Origin: Paralichthys olivaceus
Lineage: Eukaryota; Chordata; Actinopteri; Pleuronectiformes; Paralichthyidae
NCBI RefSeq assembly: GCF_024713975.1
Contig: NC_091111.1
Coordinates: forward strand, 19,365,001 to 19,429,000
DNA: 64,000 nt
Direction: 5' to 3'
Part shown: piece by piece, positions 12,301-23,155 of the stretch
Position numbering within the stretch: position 1 is the first letter of the stretch
Layout: each line of letters opens with the position of its first letter
Made by a program: the position numbers and the translations under genes
The notes under the pieces: model-generated
Databases searched by the model: none
The model's input: the letters and a program-made list of their open reading frames with translations, nothing else
What the model was told of the DNA's origin: nothing

Positions 12301-15300
12301 ATAAATAGAATAAAACCAGATTGACCCAACCCTGAGCCTCGTCTCATTCAGCCCGTTCTTTCTGTCTGAACTTTTTTTTTCGTATCGTGGCTGCAGTCAA
12401 CAGCAGAACTCTCCAGAGCTCTGAGTCACACTACTGCAGCTTTCAGGCCGCTCTGACCTGAAGACACTCAGACCGCCAGCCAACGCACACCGCTTGGCTT
12501 CAGGGACTCCACACCCACGACCTCTGACCCCACGCTGCCGAGCTCCACCCACCCTCCACCCAACAGCACCTGATTTATTCTTGCTCTCACTGCAGGATAA
12601 AAATGGAGCCGCACGAAGACGGAGGTGAAGGTTTACCATCACGAGTGCAGAGAGGAGGAGGAGGAGGAGGAGGAGAGCAAAGAGGAGGAGGAGGCAGGAG
12701 GAGGAAGGAGAGGAAGAAGATGAGAAAGTGGAGGAAGGTAAAGGAGGAAGAGGATCAAGAAAGAAAGGCTAAAGGCAAGGAAAATGTAGGAAAGGGGAGA
12801 CAGAAGAAGATTAGGAGAAAGACAAGACGGAAAATGAGAAAGAGTTGGAGGATGAAGAGAAGGAGAAAGAGGAGATATAGAAGCAGCGTGAGAAAATGAA
12901 GTGAAAGAAGGGGAGGAACAAAATACACTCAAAAGAGGCTGAATAAGAGGAAAAGGAAGAAGGAAGGGGATGAAATAGATGAAGGAAATGAGAAAGAGGA
13001 GGAAGGTAAAAGAGGAAGAAGATCAAGAAAGAAAGGCTCACAGCAAAGAAAATGAGGAGAAGTGAGAAGCAGGGGAAGGGGGGGAGGAGGAGGAGGAGGG
13101 AGACAAAAATGAAAATGATAAAGAGGTGGAGGAAGAAGAGAAGGAGAAGGAGAAAATATAGAAGCAGCTTGAAGAAATGAGGAAGAGGAAGAAGAGAAGG
13201 AAGAGGATCGAAAAAGAACGAATAATGGTGAGGAAAATTGTGCAAAAGTGAGAAGCAGGGAAGGAGAATCAGGAGGAGGAAGGCGAGGAGGTGAATTACA
13301 AAGAGTTGGAGCAGGAAGAGGAGGAGAAGAAGATATAGAAGCAGCGTGAGGAAATGAGATGGAAGAAAAAAATATATAGTCGAAAAGAGGCTGAAGAAGA
13401 GAAGAGGAAGAACAGGACGAAGAGGAGCAGGAGAGAAATGGATGAGTGGTCAGTGGCGAAAAAAGGGAGGAAGAGGAGGAGAGGTTTTGTTCAAGGTGAG
13501 GAAGCTCATCAATTAGTGTTGCCTTATTGATTCCAGCTTGTGTGTGTGTGTGTGTGTGTGTGTGTGCATCTTCACTTCCACGGTACAATGTCAAACACAG
13601 TCTCCAGTCATGATAAAATTCCCACAATGCATCACACCCCGTGTCAAGCCTTAAAATCACCCTCAAACAAAATATGAAATATTTCACTTGTTTGCAAAGA
13701 ATCTGAATATATTATTTATTTATTATATGTATTTCGTTTTTTTAATAAGAGAAAGATTTTGAATTATTTAAAATATATAAATTATTATTTAAAGATTTAT
13801 AGTTGGTGATGGCTCCATGGAAATAAATTGATTATTAATATTAATATTATTATAAATGCTGGTTACAGTCCTGTAGGATTATACTTTAAGATAAAATAGT
13901 TTCCCAACAAACATATCATCTACTCCTGCCTGACGGATACGTGATGAAAACACTAACAACATCTCAGAGACGTTATTTTTAAAGATTTGTGTCCCCGCTG
14001 GTTCGGAGCTGAGAGCCACAGACAGGAAAGAGAAATCCAAAAGTATTTAGAGACGACTAAAGCTGCTGGTTTTGATCTTTTCATGGGATTTGCTGACAGC
14101 AACAAAAACACAGAACATCAACCAACTCGTGTTCTGTGATTTAGGAGCACTCTGGTTTTTAATCAGCATCTTCTAGACACCACCTTCCACCAGCGAGCAG
14201 GACCGCAGAGACATCAAGTCGAGGTGGGACTGTTGACCTGCAGCGTTATCGAGCAGCAGTCAGGAAGGTAAACAGCACACTGGGATGTGGATCAGGAATT
14301 GTCCCGATCCAGCGACACACAAAGGTCAAAGTGTCGACAAAAACATTAGGACTCATCCTCGAGTAAATTACATGAGGCTCATTAGTCGTGCTCATTAGTC
14401 AGCCTGGCTGGCAGGACGGATTCATTCACCATCAACCCGGAGATAAAGTTAAAATTCCGAGCTGTGAAGCTGCAGCTCTGACTCCCACCGATGTGATGGG
14501 TTTATTTAGCAATTCAAATCAAGTCATGGACGACTTTTAACATCACAGCCACATGTTTTTTTTAACCCAAATCTGCCACATCACACCACAATCGCAAATT
14601 AATTTGTACATGTTAATCCCTGAAGATTAGTCGGATTAGTCAGTGACTGTGATGAAATAAATAAAAGTGATGGAAAATATTCAGAGATTCCTCACGACTT
14701 AATGAGAGTATCACAGCACTCACACCAAGAGTCATATCTGTCATTAACGTCGACCTCAAAGATTCTCGGTCCACGTCGGTGCACAGCTCTTGGCTTCAGA
14801 TTTAAATTCAGGGAGATTCTTTTTGCTCCTGCGCTCGAGGCTCACGCGGCGCAGACGGGACATGTTGTTTACAGTAAAGTGCTGACCTGGATCAAACTGG
14901 GTTCAAACATAATCTGCTGCACGCACCAATATTTGTCAGTTTTACTAAATGAGATTAAGTGAAGCAGAAACGTTCCCCTTCACACACACACACACACACA
15001 GGTAGCAGTGATATCACACACTGTCTCCTGTTAACGTCAAAACGAAATGATAAAATCTGCTCATGTAAAACAAAACGGGGTCACACGTGAACATGACTCC
15101 TGTTGTTTCTCACGATGTCCTGATTCTCACCCAGAATTTGAGTTTTTTGAATTCATCGCCTGAAAAACCCGGTTGCAGCCTCCAAACTGTTGCAGAATTC
15201 ACTGTTTCCGTGGTTTCAAAGTTCACGTTCATAAATACGTTAGTAATTACGTAGGTTTACTGGGTGCGGCACGGTGGGTCAGTGGTTAGCAGCAAGAAGT

Positions 15301-15926
15301 TTCAGGGTTCAAACTGGCGGCGGACCAGGGCCCTTCAGTGTCCCAAGACATGCAGTTTAGGTTGATTTGAAACGAACCTGTCCGTGGTTATGAATGAGTG
15401 TTTGTCTCTAAATCTTTGTATCCAGGGCGTGTGGACAGTTTAGAATCCATTCTAAATTAGACGTAGCCTTTTTACTCCTTAACGAGACGCTGTTGAGGAG
15501 AAGTGACTCAGCATCATTTCCTATTTGATGCCTCAATGCACCAAAATGCAAAAATAGTAGTTGAATACAACGATGAGTGGGGGTCAGTGGAGGTTCACCC
15601 ACCTGAATAACTCCTGTGTCACCGCCTCCACAGCAGCTGCAGGCAGACGGAACAAAAAGGTTAGCATGACGATAACTTCCGTCCTCAGCCGAGACGAGTT
15701 AACACGTGTTCTGGGTACGATGATCGCAGTTAAATACTGACATGCTTCAGTTTAGCAAAAGGTTCAGGACTGTACACACATGGAACAACAGACACTGCGC
15801 TAACCATACAGTTAGCACAAGTTAAGCTAGCTTACAGTGAACAACAATCAGAGTGAAGAACATACTCGTACCTCGAACTCCTTTGGATCGTGTTCGATGG
15901 CGTTTTTCTGCAGCATTCGGCTCCAT
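1..15926 (-). CDS. myt1l: myt1l (myelin transcription factor 1-like), 5' half, partial
   Basis: This is a nuclear DNA-binding protein of the MYT1/NZF family, known in vertebrates to repress non-neuronal genes in neurons. Six coding exons were read on the minus strand: 15872-15926 (ATG), 15603-15636, 11872-11934, 2931-3445, 696-1281 and 1-122 (continuing off the window). All have GT/AG borders and compatible phases. The product begins [18 protein letters not shown], then a short ...QELFS linker, a CCHHC finger, a basic [11 protein letters not shown] motif, a long Glu/Asp-rich region, and the MYT1L-specific block [18 protein letters not shown]...[19 protein letters not shown], followed by [18 protein letters not shown]1 and ST18 differ clearly in these blocks, so the assignment to MYT1L is firm. 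Which of the two teleost copies (a or b) this is cannot be told here. About 458 codons are visible. The remaining fingers and the coiled coil lie to the left. Confidence 0.95.
123..695 (-). other. myt1l intron
   Basis: This AT-rich intron has donor GTGTGT at its right end and acceptor CTGTCAG at its left. No repeat or other gene was recognised in it. Confidence 0.85.
696..1281 (-). CDS. myt1l: myt1l exon with MYT1L-specific N-terminal conserved block
   Basis: This 586-bp exon has acceptor TTCCAG and donor CAG/GTGTGT. It encodes QKDDNNN...[24 protein letters not shown], an acidic spacer, [19 protein letters not shown] and the [25 protein letters not shown] motif. It ends in a His/Gln-rich segment ([19 protein letters not shown]) that looks lineage-specific. 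Phase is 1 at entry and 2 at exit, matching both neighbours. Confidence 0.94.
1282..2930 (-). other. myt1l intron
   Basis: This 1.65-kb intron lies between the acidic and MYT1L-block exons. Its middle (about 1660-2140) is richer in G+C than its flanks and gives overlapping ORFs on both strands that resemble no known protein. Nothing else was recognised. Confidence 0.85.
2931..3445 (-). CDS. myt1l: myt1l acidic exon
   Basis: This 515-bp exon begins with [11 protein letters not shown] (end of finger 1 plus a basic patch, a probable nuclear localisation signal). It then becomes extremely Glu/Asp-rich with several runs of Glu, ending EEHNHQQ before the donor AAG/GTGAGT. Mammalian MYT1L has an equivalent acidic stretch here, so the composition is genuine. 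The codons are largely GAG/GAA/GAC, which makes the opposite strand look like a proline/leucine-rich ORF. Length polymorphism is to be expected in the GAG runs. Confidence 0.93.
3976..4498. repeat. two diverged copies of a dispersed repeat
   Basis: The segments around 3976-4082 and 4348-4498 share long stretches: an AACTT.AGCAATT core, GAAATTGT.CC.AGAGA, GAGT.CCA...ATATTAAAG and GCATTAAG.CT.AAGGTCTTTT. The second copy carries an extra insertion of about 30 bp. They look like two old copies of one interspersed teleost repeat. The family was not named. Confidence 0.5.
6036..6175 (-). pseudogene. fragment of a non-LTR retrotransposon reverse transcriptase
   Basis: On the minus strand one frame reads [12 protein letters not shown] and, about 21 codons later in the same frame, [11 protein letters not shown] before a stop. 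GVPQGS(I/V)LGPLLF followed by YADDTQLY is the signature of LINE reverse transcriptases (L2/Rex1-like in fish). Here the gap between the two motifs is shorter than usual and the YADD box is altered. Only about 45 codons are visible, with no endonuclease or 3' tail. It is an old, dead copy inside the myt1l intron. Confidence 0.5.
6596..6618. repeat. (CA)n microsatellite
   Basis: About 11 CA units in the large myt1l intron. Confidence 0.9.
6699..6742. repeat. (TG)n-(GA)n compound microsatellite
   Basis: A TG run passes directly into a GA run. Confidence 0.9.
7722..7755. repeat. (AT)n microsatellite
   Basis: About 17 AT units, flanked by looser AT-rich sequence and followed at about 7800 by a run of G. 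Confidence 0.9.
9283..9338. repeat. (CT)n microsatellite
   Basis: About 28 uninterrupted CT units in the myt1l intron. Confidence 0.95.
9906..9941. repeat. (TTATC)n pentanucleotide repeat
   Basis: Seven uninterrupted pentamer units, within a very AT-rich stretch. Confidence 0.95.
11872..11934 (-). CDS. myt1l: myt1l exon encoding zinc finger 1 (CCHHC)
   Basis: This 63-bp exon encodes [20 protein letters not shown], the first CCHHC finger of the family. The final Cys comes from the next exon (SVYGCP). The two Cys and two His visible here are all conserved. The Ser codon is split across the splice to exon 2931-3445. Acceptor CCTCAG and donor CAG/GTACGA are both good. Confidence 0.95.
12603..13500. 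repeat. long polypurine (GA-rich) tract with degenerate higher-order repeats
   Basis: About 900 bp of the plus strand is overwhelmingly A and G. It is not simple sequence only: a block ending ATATAGAAGCAGC recurs at about 12875, 13155 and 13335, each time preceded by AAAGAG(T/G)TGGAG. Other phrases such as GATCAAGAAAGAAAGGCT and GTGAGAAGCAGG also recur. The repeat spacing is about 280 and 180 bp. Its reading frames are shadows of composition, not genes. Confidence 0.8.
13539..13566. repeat. (TG)n microsatellite
   Basis: About 14 TG units at the end of the polypurine block. Confidence 0.9.
14981..15000. repeat. (CA)n microsatellite
   Basis: Ten CA units. Confidence 0.85.
15268..15436 (+). 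repeat. degenerate copy of a common teleost interspersed repeat
   Basis: GGCACGGTGGGTCAGTGGTTAGC, GGGTTCAAAC, GGGCCCTTC.GTG, CAAGACATGCAG.TTAGGTTGATT and a GTTTGTCTCT block occur in order. This order is typical of a very abundant fish repeat of the 'cards-of-GGCACGGTGG' type. The middle is deleted relative to what I remember of the family. It sits about 170 bp downstream, in gene direction, of the myt1l microexon. Confidence 0.6.
15603..15636 (-). CDS. myt1l: myt1l 34-bp microexon
   Basis: Between the start exon (phase 1) and the finger exon (phase 2) the reading frame needs a small bridging exon. A 34-bp segment with a CTGCAG acceptor and an AG/GTGGGT donor fits exactly. It encodes [10 protein letters not shown] and completes Ala before it and Ser after it. 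Mammalian MYT1L has a similar ...VEPAIQELFS linker at this place, which supports the call. It is too short for an ordinary ORF search. Confidence 0.88.
15872..15926 (-). CDS. myt1l: myt1l start-codon exon
   Basis: This 55-bp exon starts exactly at the ATG, directly after a TTTTCCAG acceptor, and ends with a GAG/GTACGA donor. It encodes the 18 N-terminal residues of the family, with the conserved [10 protein letters not shown] motif, and leaves phase 1. No upstream in-frame Met is possible within this exon, so the start is well fixed. The 5'UTR must come from separate upstream exons. Confidence 0.93.
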
Positions 15927-15997
15927 CTGGAAAACACAAATCAACCCGCGGCTGAATGGAACGTTTTTGTTCACAACATAAAGCCGTGTCAACTTTA

Positions 15998-16225
15998 TAC
16001 CACTTAGCAACAGACTAGCTCGCACCTAGCAACCGTTTTGAACAACTTTCCAACTAACTACAGAAACCAACCAGCTGCCACTTAGCAACTGATCTGAATA
16101 ACGAAATACCGCTCAGCAACCACCTGCTGTGAAAAAGTCATTTTCCTGAAAGTCAGATAATTATCACAACCCGCAACCACACTGGACAACGAGCCGCCAC
16201 TTAGCAACCACTTAAAACAGCTCAT
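15998..16225. repeat. degenerate (CCACTTAGCAACC)-type minisatellite
   Basis: The phrase C(A/C)(C/G)(T/C)(T/C)AGCAAC appears at least five times at irregular 25-70 bp spacing between the candidate 5'UTR exon and the start exon of myt1l. Similar TTAGCAACC minisatellites are common in fish. Confidence 0.55.
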
Positions 16226-16377
16226 GAATCATGAAGGCTAACGCCATAAAGCTAGGGCGCAGCAAACGACCATTCACCAGGTCGAGCTGCACCCAGACAG
16301 TTTGAAAGACGTAGCGAACGTGAATGAATGGGATTTATGCAAAAAGAGTGATTGTGGCCCCTGTGGTGACGGTGTAC

Positions 16378-16482
16378 CTGGTCGGAGCTCAGCGGGGAAC
16401 CACCTCAATCTGTTTCTGGTCTGGAAGCTGAAGAGTCTTTGCGGCGAACACAGTTTCAGACGTCGTCTTCCAAAGTCATGAT
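16378..16482 (-). other. possible myt1l 5'UTR exon
   Basis: The myt1l start exon begins exactly at ATG, so an untranslated exon must lie upstream. A 105-bp segment bounded by TTTCTGCAG and CCAG/GTACACC is the nearest well-formed candidate. It contains a short uORF, MTLEDDV then stop (16456-16479). There is no direct evidence of splicing, and other 5' exons further upstream are equally possible. Confidence 0.4.
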
Positions 16483-17750
16483 CTGCAGAAACAAAGCGTG
16501 TTGGGATCAAACCTCTCATCAGTTCGTTGTGTGTCATTCTAACGACATGCACACACTCAGGAGCCCCCCCCCCCCACACACACACACGTGTTTTTACTGA
16601 TATTTACAAACGTGACATTTAATTCATTCTGTCAATTAGGTTCCTCCAGAGAGGTGTCACAGTTTAAACCAACAACACGACCTGAGAATGAAGCTGAGTG
16701 ATTCCAACGCTGGTCACATAAATTCTTCACAGCATTTCTCATTCCGCTGGAAGAATACGTCCATTCATAGACCTTGTTCTGAACTTTGCTTTATTTTGAA
16801 GGGGGGAGAGAGTTAAAGCGCACTAACAAAGCACAAGTACCATGAGTATTCTTGTAGTATTATTATTAGTATTACTTCTACTCTTTCTCATTGGACGCAT
16901 TCGATCCCAGAGCTGATTAAACACTGATTAAATATTCAGCAGTTTGAATCATCTCAGTTTCAGATTCACTTTCGTTAACACTTAAGTTTTGATGCCAACT
17001 GTCATGACGAAGTCTTATGAGCTTCCTCGGGTTCTGATTCGTTCCTCTGCCTGATTTCTTCTCCATAGCAACAGCAGCTGAAGGTCATCATGGGTATTGA
17101 AGTATTTAAAAATCTGATACAAACTTAGTATTGGTAATTTCTCCAGGAGATGTTGAGGATTATTAACAATATTAGGAACAAAGAAAATTAAATACGCTCA
17201 GAGAAAATTAAATTCACGGCCGTGATGCAGTGAATCTGGAGCCACTGCTCTTACATGTGATTTATGTTGTATATGATGCAAATCTACCGAAACACAACTT
17301 CCAAACAAAACATTTTTTTCACTCTCTCCAAACTGTAAATAACACTCAGCTCTCCCTTTGAGCCGAAACAATCACAACCAAACTCCGTGGGATCTCGCTG
17401 TGAGCGTCTCAACACAGACGGCAACATGAAAGCCAGTAGGACAACAGTGAAACAACAGTTTGATGATGAAGATGTGAACGCAGCGGCTCTGCGTGCTCCT
17501 CTCTGCTCGGCTGCAGTGCAGCTCAGGGGGTTTGCGGCGTTAATATAAATGTAAATTCTGGACAGCCTCGCCTGAACTCTCGGCCGACTCCCATTATGTT
17601 TCCACAGCCTACCGAGGCCGGGTGCATCTGAGGCCGCCACTCCACCGAGCGTGCTCCAACGCACCCTACTTCAAACAGTCTCCCCTCCCTCAGCCGAGAA
17701 AAAAACCCTCCGCCTCCCTGGAAACTATACGAGTGAGTGGGCTGAGAATG

Positions 17751-17855
17751 TGTGCTGCAGTGTGTACATGTATGTGTGTGTGTGTGTGTGCTGCAGTGTG
17801 TACATGTATGTGTGTGTGTGTGTGCTGCAGTGTGTACGTATGTGAGTGTGTGTGT
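17751..17855. repeat. (TG)n with three CTGCAGTGTGTAC units
   Basis: Three repeats of about 28-40 bp, each made of CTGCAGTGTGTAC(A/G)T followed by a TG run. Confidence 0.85.
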
Positions 17856-18549
17856 TCCATAGGCTGTGTCCTTGCTCTGCCTCTGCGTGCCTGAGTGTGT
17901 GTCTGCTGTGTTTCCATCTCTGTGAGGACCACTTTCAGTGTGAGGACATATTGGATCGTCACTCACAGTGAGGACGGGACCTTGTGTGCAGCGAGGACGA
18001 ATGAGGACAATTTGGGGAAATTAGGATTTTTTTTCTTTTTTTAAATTCAAGACATCTATGGAAAATGAGACGTTACTTTGAAGAAAGTCGAAGAGGTCAT
18101 GGTCTTTTTGCAAAATTATATTCTTTTGGACAGCGGAGACATTTTGAGGAAATGCAGGCGTGTGCGTGGATATTTTTATAATTATAGGAAGATATTTAAG
18201 AAATCAGAATGTATTTGAAAAATGAATAATTTGAGCGTGGGGACATTCAAATGAGAACTTTTGAAAATATTCATTCCTTTGAAAAGATGAAAATTTGGTT
18301 TCAGAGCTCAGGAATGTTTCAGGTAATTGAAAACTGTGCTGGTTTTTCAAACTTTTTATCCAGAAGAACTTGATGTTCTAATTTTAATGTTATAAAAGCA
18401 AATCTGTATCTTTAAAGCAAAATTAAAAAACCACAGCGTCCTATATGGCTGGATTAGCGCTGTGTGAAGAAGAGCTTCCTGCTGTTTAGTATTCAGCCCG
18501 ACACTTTGTCTGTCTGGTACAATATGATGCAGAGCTCTCTATACTGAGC

Positions 18550-18571
18550 CACACACACACACACACACACA
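18550..18571. repeat. (CA)n microsatellite
   Basis: About 11 CA units. Confidence 0.9.
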
Positions 18572-19028
18572 GACTAACAGAGCAGCAGACGTTCACCCCC
18601 TGAGCTCCAGAAATGTACACTCTGTACCTGTGTCACTTCAACAGATCTTCAGCAGGCTGCTGCGCCCCCTGTAGGTCAAAGCCAACACGGCACCTCACAG
18701 GAATGACACGAGAGAGAATCATTCTTCTCTAACTGATCATTAGATTAACGTGAATGTACGAAGAGAGACTGTGTGTTTGAATGCACCTCCGTGTTTTAAA
18801 GTCAGCTTCACTCATGTTCAGGTAAGTTTCAGCCGGGCCAGGTAACAGAGCCTGAAGCAGTGGTACTGTTGCTATGGTTACATGTTCTTTAATAAGCCTG
18901 GAAGGTACAGGACAGATCAGATTCTCTTTTTCTTAATTCATGCTAACTGTCCATTCTGGTGTTCATACACAGACACACAAAGAAAACGAGTCTGACTGTT
19001 CCAGCCAATCACCAACAGAGGGCGTTCC

Positions 19029-19122
19029 AAAAGTGAAGCCATAGAGGAAGTGACTAAAACTTGTCATCTCTCTCTGACCAGCAGGGGGCGATGCCACAGG
19101 TAGTTTGACTCTACTTCTCACT
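19029..19122 (+). repeat. dispersed repeat, copy A (contains CTCF-type motif)
   Basis: It runs from AAAGTGAAGCCA through CTCTCTCTGACCAGCAGGGG to a TCTACTTCTCA end. The same order occurs at 34833-34944, so these are two copies of one short interspersed family. The internal CCAGCAGGGGGCGA (19078-19091) matches the CTCF core consensus. Confidence 0.65.
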
Positions 19123-19823
19123 TGGGGGGAGGATAACACAGTGTGACTGACAGATAGTATCGTCCGATGGGTGCAGGTTGCAGGTGTGGGTGGGCGTGTC
19201 CTCCTGCAAAACAGCAGCACAGACACTACTGGATGACGTCATGTTGAGTCGACACAAGTTGTTTCATCAGCAAAACTTCCTTCAAATTAAATGATTTATT
19301 TTGTCGGAGATTAGGGAATCTTGATCACCATGGTTACCTTGATAACCACGTGGTTAACGACAGGAAACGACTGCCGGTCATGTTGAAAAGAAACAAACTC
19401 TGACTGTCGTATGAAACAAGAAGCTAATAGCGGTCAGACATTTTGTTAACCCGTCCGTCCACACTGACCTCGTCTCTGCTCTTTGGCTCCTGACGGACAA
19501 AAGTAATCATTTCTACAGTCGACAGAGGCCGTGTGGTTTTGTGGCATTTCCTGAAACGACTGATGCTCTCACAGCGAGTGGCAACATCCAGGACACAACA
19601 TCTGCACAGAGGTGCTTTCATAAAAGAGACGTGAAGAGCTGCCGCAGCGATGGCATCGTGTTTACGCTTTGAACCAACGACACAGATATAACTCACAGCA
19701 AATTAAGAAAAACACGCTGTGAAAAAATTTACTTTACATCTGGAGACACAGGGAAAAATGACCCAACAACACAAGGACACATAAACACAACACTCACAGG
19801 CAAATGTTTGTGAGCCCAAACAA

Positions 19824-19859
<36 letters not shown>
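19824..19859. repeat. (CA)n microsatellite
   Basis: About 17 CA units. Confidence 0.95.
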
Positions 19860-19860
<1 letters not shown>

Positions 19861-20003
19861 CAGCCAGGTGAGGTGTGTGTTTGAGTCAGAGCCAGACAGC
19901 AGCTCAGTGTATTATTACAGCGGAGGATTTTTATCAAACCGAACAAACAGAAACATCTGGTGTGTGTGATGTGAGACAGCAGCACAAACCAAACAACACA
20001 ACT

Positions 20004-20004
<1 letters not shown>

Positions 20005-20053
<49 letters not shown>
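20005..20053. repeat. (CA)n microsatellite
   Basis: About 24 CA units. Confidence 0.95.
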
Positions 20054-20055
<2 letters not shown>

Positions 20056-20381
20056 GTCAGTCTGCACATCAACACCACATTGGTGTTATTCTGGACGTAT
20101 AAAGTTCAACATAGCTAACACACGTCTCATGGTTCTAGAGTAATATATAGTTTCAACACTTTTACTTATAATCCAATATTTTTGTACTAATGCAACATTT
20201 AAGTAAAGAATTTAAATATTGATCATTTCACCACTGAAAATATCAACACATGTATATGAATATAAATTTAAACTGTCCGACTCTACGACAGACAGAACTG
20301 TGACGACTTCAAGAAACAAACAAGTCGTCGGGTTTGAACGGTGAAAAATTCACTGAGACTTATATTAAAGAACGTTCCAAG

Positions 20382-20383
<2 letters not shown>

Positions 20384-20465
<82 letters not shown>
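20384..20465. repeat. (CA)n microsatellite, one interruption
   Basis: About 40 CA units, with a CC break near 20430. Confidence 0.95.
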
Positions 20466-20469
<4 letters not shown>

Positions 20470-20696
20470 AACAGGTGCTCATATAAACGCCCCTATCCCA
20501 TGTGACCTACTTCCTGCCAAATTGATATGATCACAAATAAATAATTTATAACAAACAATACAACAAAATTAAAAACCCATTACAACTTGTTTCACAACCA
20601 AAATAATAACAATACTCTTCTTATTCGTGGCTCCTACATGGACCTTTAATTTGACGGTGACACACTGGAGCACAAACTGTTCTGCAGCAGCTCAGC

Positions 20697-20738
20697 TCCC
20701 CCCCCCTCCCCCCCTCCCTCCCTCCCTCCCTCCCTCCC
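20697..20738. repeat. (CCCT)n / poly-C tract
   Basis: Runs of C pass into about six CCCT units. Confidence 0.9.
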
Positions 20739-22262
20739 GTACAACAGCACCACTCCTGGTTTCCATGGAGACTGGACTGATCGGGTGATTAGCCGCATCA
20801 ATTAACCTCTGACCAAACACGGGAGAGCCTGAACAACAGCGGCCGAGTGACCTGCAGGTACGATGGCCACAAAAATGCAGACGTGTGAACGGTTGATAGA
20901 ACAAACAGGATCGATGGAGTCACACACAAGCACAATCAATCATAATGGAAGCAATGGGAGCTGGTTGTTAGACAGCAGGCTCCAAAAGTACAACACGGAT
21001 TTGCATGAAAGTTGGTGGACGGATGGGACATGAAGTTTTTTTAGTTCTTTAATAACCAACTCTACAAATTACTTTTCTGTTGGTTTGCTTTTTAAGCAGA
21101 TGTTTTATTTGCCGAGTGAATCTGGAAAAATAAAAAAAAAATTCAAATGAAAAAACTAATCAAGAATTAAATTTGTTGTTTGGGCTAAAAAAAATAAAAT
21201 TATTTTGTGATTTCCGTTTTTTCGTCTTGAAGTTGTTACCTGGAGAAATAAACTGACTCTTAAGATTTCCAGTTGTCCTGCAGCTCACAACGAGCCAGTG
21301 TGCACTTCATGTTCCCCCTTTAAACCCTGTAAATAAGAGAACATGAAGCAGCCACGCTGCAGATTCCCACACACACCTGCACACGAACACACCACCGGCC
21401 TCCTCCTTCCCCTGACACTCGTCGACCGGGTCTGTGGTGTCACGTCAGCACTTCAGAGGAGATGAAGTCCTCCTCAGCCCTCAGACTTCCCTCTGTCAGA
21501 CAACATTAGCTTCATACCAGGAGCTCCTCTAACGACAGTACCTGCACACACTCACTGTTTGAAACGCAGGTGGAAACGTCCGTTACGGTTGATGGAGTAA
21601 CGGCAGCAGCACAGACGAGTCACCTGGTTGAAGGTCACTCAAAACTTAAAGAGAAGCCAGAGTCAGCGAGGGACTGCTGGTGTCTGTGAGTCATCACTAA
21701 ACATGTAATATGTCACCTGACGAATCTGAGTCTTTACACGCGTGTCAATGACCTGACTTTCCTGCAGTGACAGTTTGATAATTACGTCTTGATGGAAGTG
21801 TGGATTTATTTTTACACATGTGCTACTGAAGCAGCGGTTTGTGAACAGAAATGTGAAATGAACTTTCAGCTGAACACATTCACTGGGACTATTGACAGAT
21901 GATGAATGTTAATGCTCTATTTCAGACATTTAAGAGAATATTAACTTCAAATAACAATATTCATTTTGACCTTTCTCAGCCCTGAGTGTCTGTTTCCTCT
22001 CAGTTAGCCCGAGCTGCCTTAGTTCAGACTCTTCAATGTAGAACCTGAACATCAGGTGTGAACGGTTCCTCAGAGCAGCAGAGGTGTTCTGGTTCTGGAT
22101 CAAACTGACCCATGGTTCTGTTCGTGTACAAAGTGAAAACACTTTGGACTTTTGGACCAGTCACAGGAAGTAGACACGGCATTAAACAATAGAGGAAGAA
22201 GAAGAGGAAGCAGCTGCAGTCTTCACCTCCGATGATATAATGTTTGAACCACAAGGACGTTC

Positions 22263-22330
22263 ACTGTAGTACTGTGGAATACTGGAGTACTGTGTAGTAC
22301 TGTGGAGTACTGTAGTACTGTGGAGTACTG
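22263..22330. repeat. GTACTGTGGA tandem repeat
   Basis: About six imperfect 10-14 bp units built on (TGTGGA)GTACTG. Confidence 0.9.
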
Positions 22331-23103
22331 CGCCTGAAGGTGCTGATGTTGCTAGTGATACCACCATGCTGTTACCATGGCAACCAGATGAAGCGCTTTG
22401 AAAGACGTACCTACGTCAGAATAAATTCTTTAGTCTCTAAATAACAACGTGAAACTAAAACCGATCAAATGAAACAAATGAAGCTTCAGACTCTCAGAGA
22501 GGAAACGTCCTAAAAGACCCAAACCAGTTTAAGAAGTTCAGTTCATAACATGTCGAAACAATCTCCGCCCACACAAACACGCCTGGAAACTCATGTCACA
22601 TGACCATTCACGTACACAGGTCATGTGATGTAAACAGGAAGTAGATTGTCTACTTCGCAGTTGGTTGCTTGGTTACAGAAAATAGCACCGATCAGCAACA
22701 GTGGAGCGACGACGAGGTGGAACCGTGGCGCCGGTGATCGTGGTGCGGAGCCGCAGGATCAAAGTCCCGACGACACATGCGCTCGAGCAATCGCAAATCA
22801 GCCTCAGCTGTCAATCATGACGCCTCACCTCGTTTCTTCAGCAAACACAACGTGATCTTGTATCTGCTCGTAGATTACAGTTCACGCTAAGTCTCAACCA
22901 AACTGACATTTTTCACAGCGTAATTGTGGATTTGCTCTCGACCTCCCATCATTCACCTCTGCTCGTTGCAGAGAGGGCGGGCAGGCGGGGGTGTGAGTGA
23001 TTGACAGGTCGGGAGGGTTGGATGTGGTCAGGGTGTGAAGCTTTAATGATCTGTAACAAGCAGCGATCAGAGATCAACAATCGTTACAGCGCTTTGAATT
23101 AGA

Positions 23104-23155
23104 GTGTGTGTGTGTGTGTCTGTGTGTGTGTGTGTGTGTGTGTGTCTGTGTGTGA
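23104..23155. repeat. (GT)n microsatellite
   Basis: GT run with two CT interruptions. Confidence 0.9.

Larger units (their letters stand above)
11935..15602 (-). other. myt1l intron with large polypurine block
   Basis: This 3.7-kb intron lies between the microexon and the finger exon. It contains the polypurine tract (12603-13500), a (TG)n tract (13539-13566), a (CA)n tract (14981-15000) and a teleost dispersed repeat (15268-15436). No further coding sequence was seen. Confidence 0.85.

Noticed and set aside
12639..13687. Serine/proline/phenylalanine-rich minus-strand ORFs up to 252 codons
   Set aside because: Low-complexity reading of the polypyrimidine strand; no conserved segment and no start or splice support.
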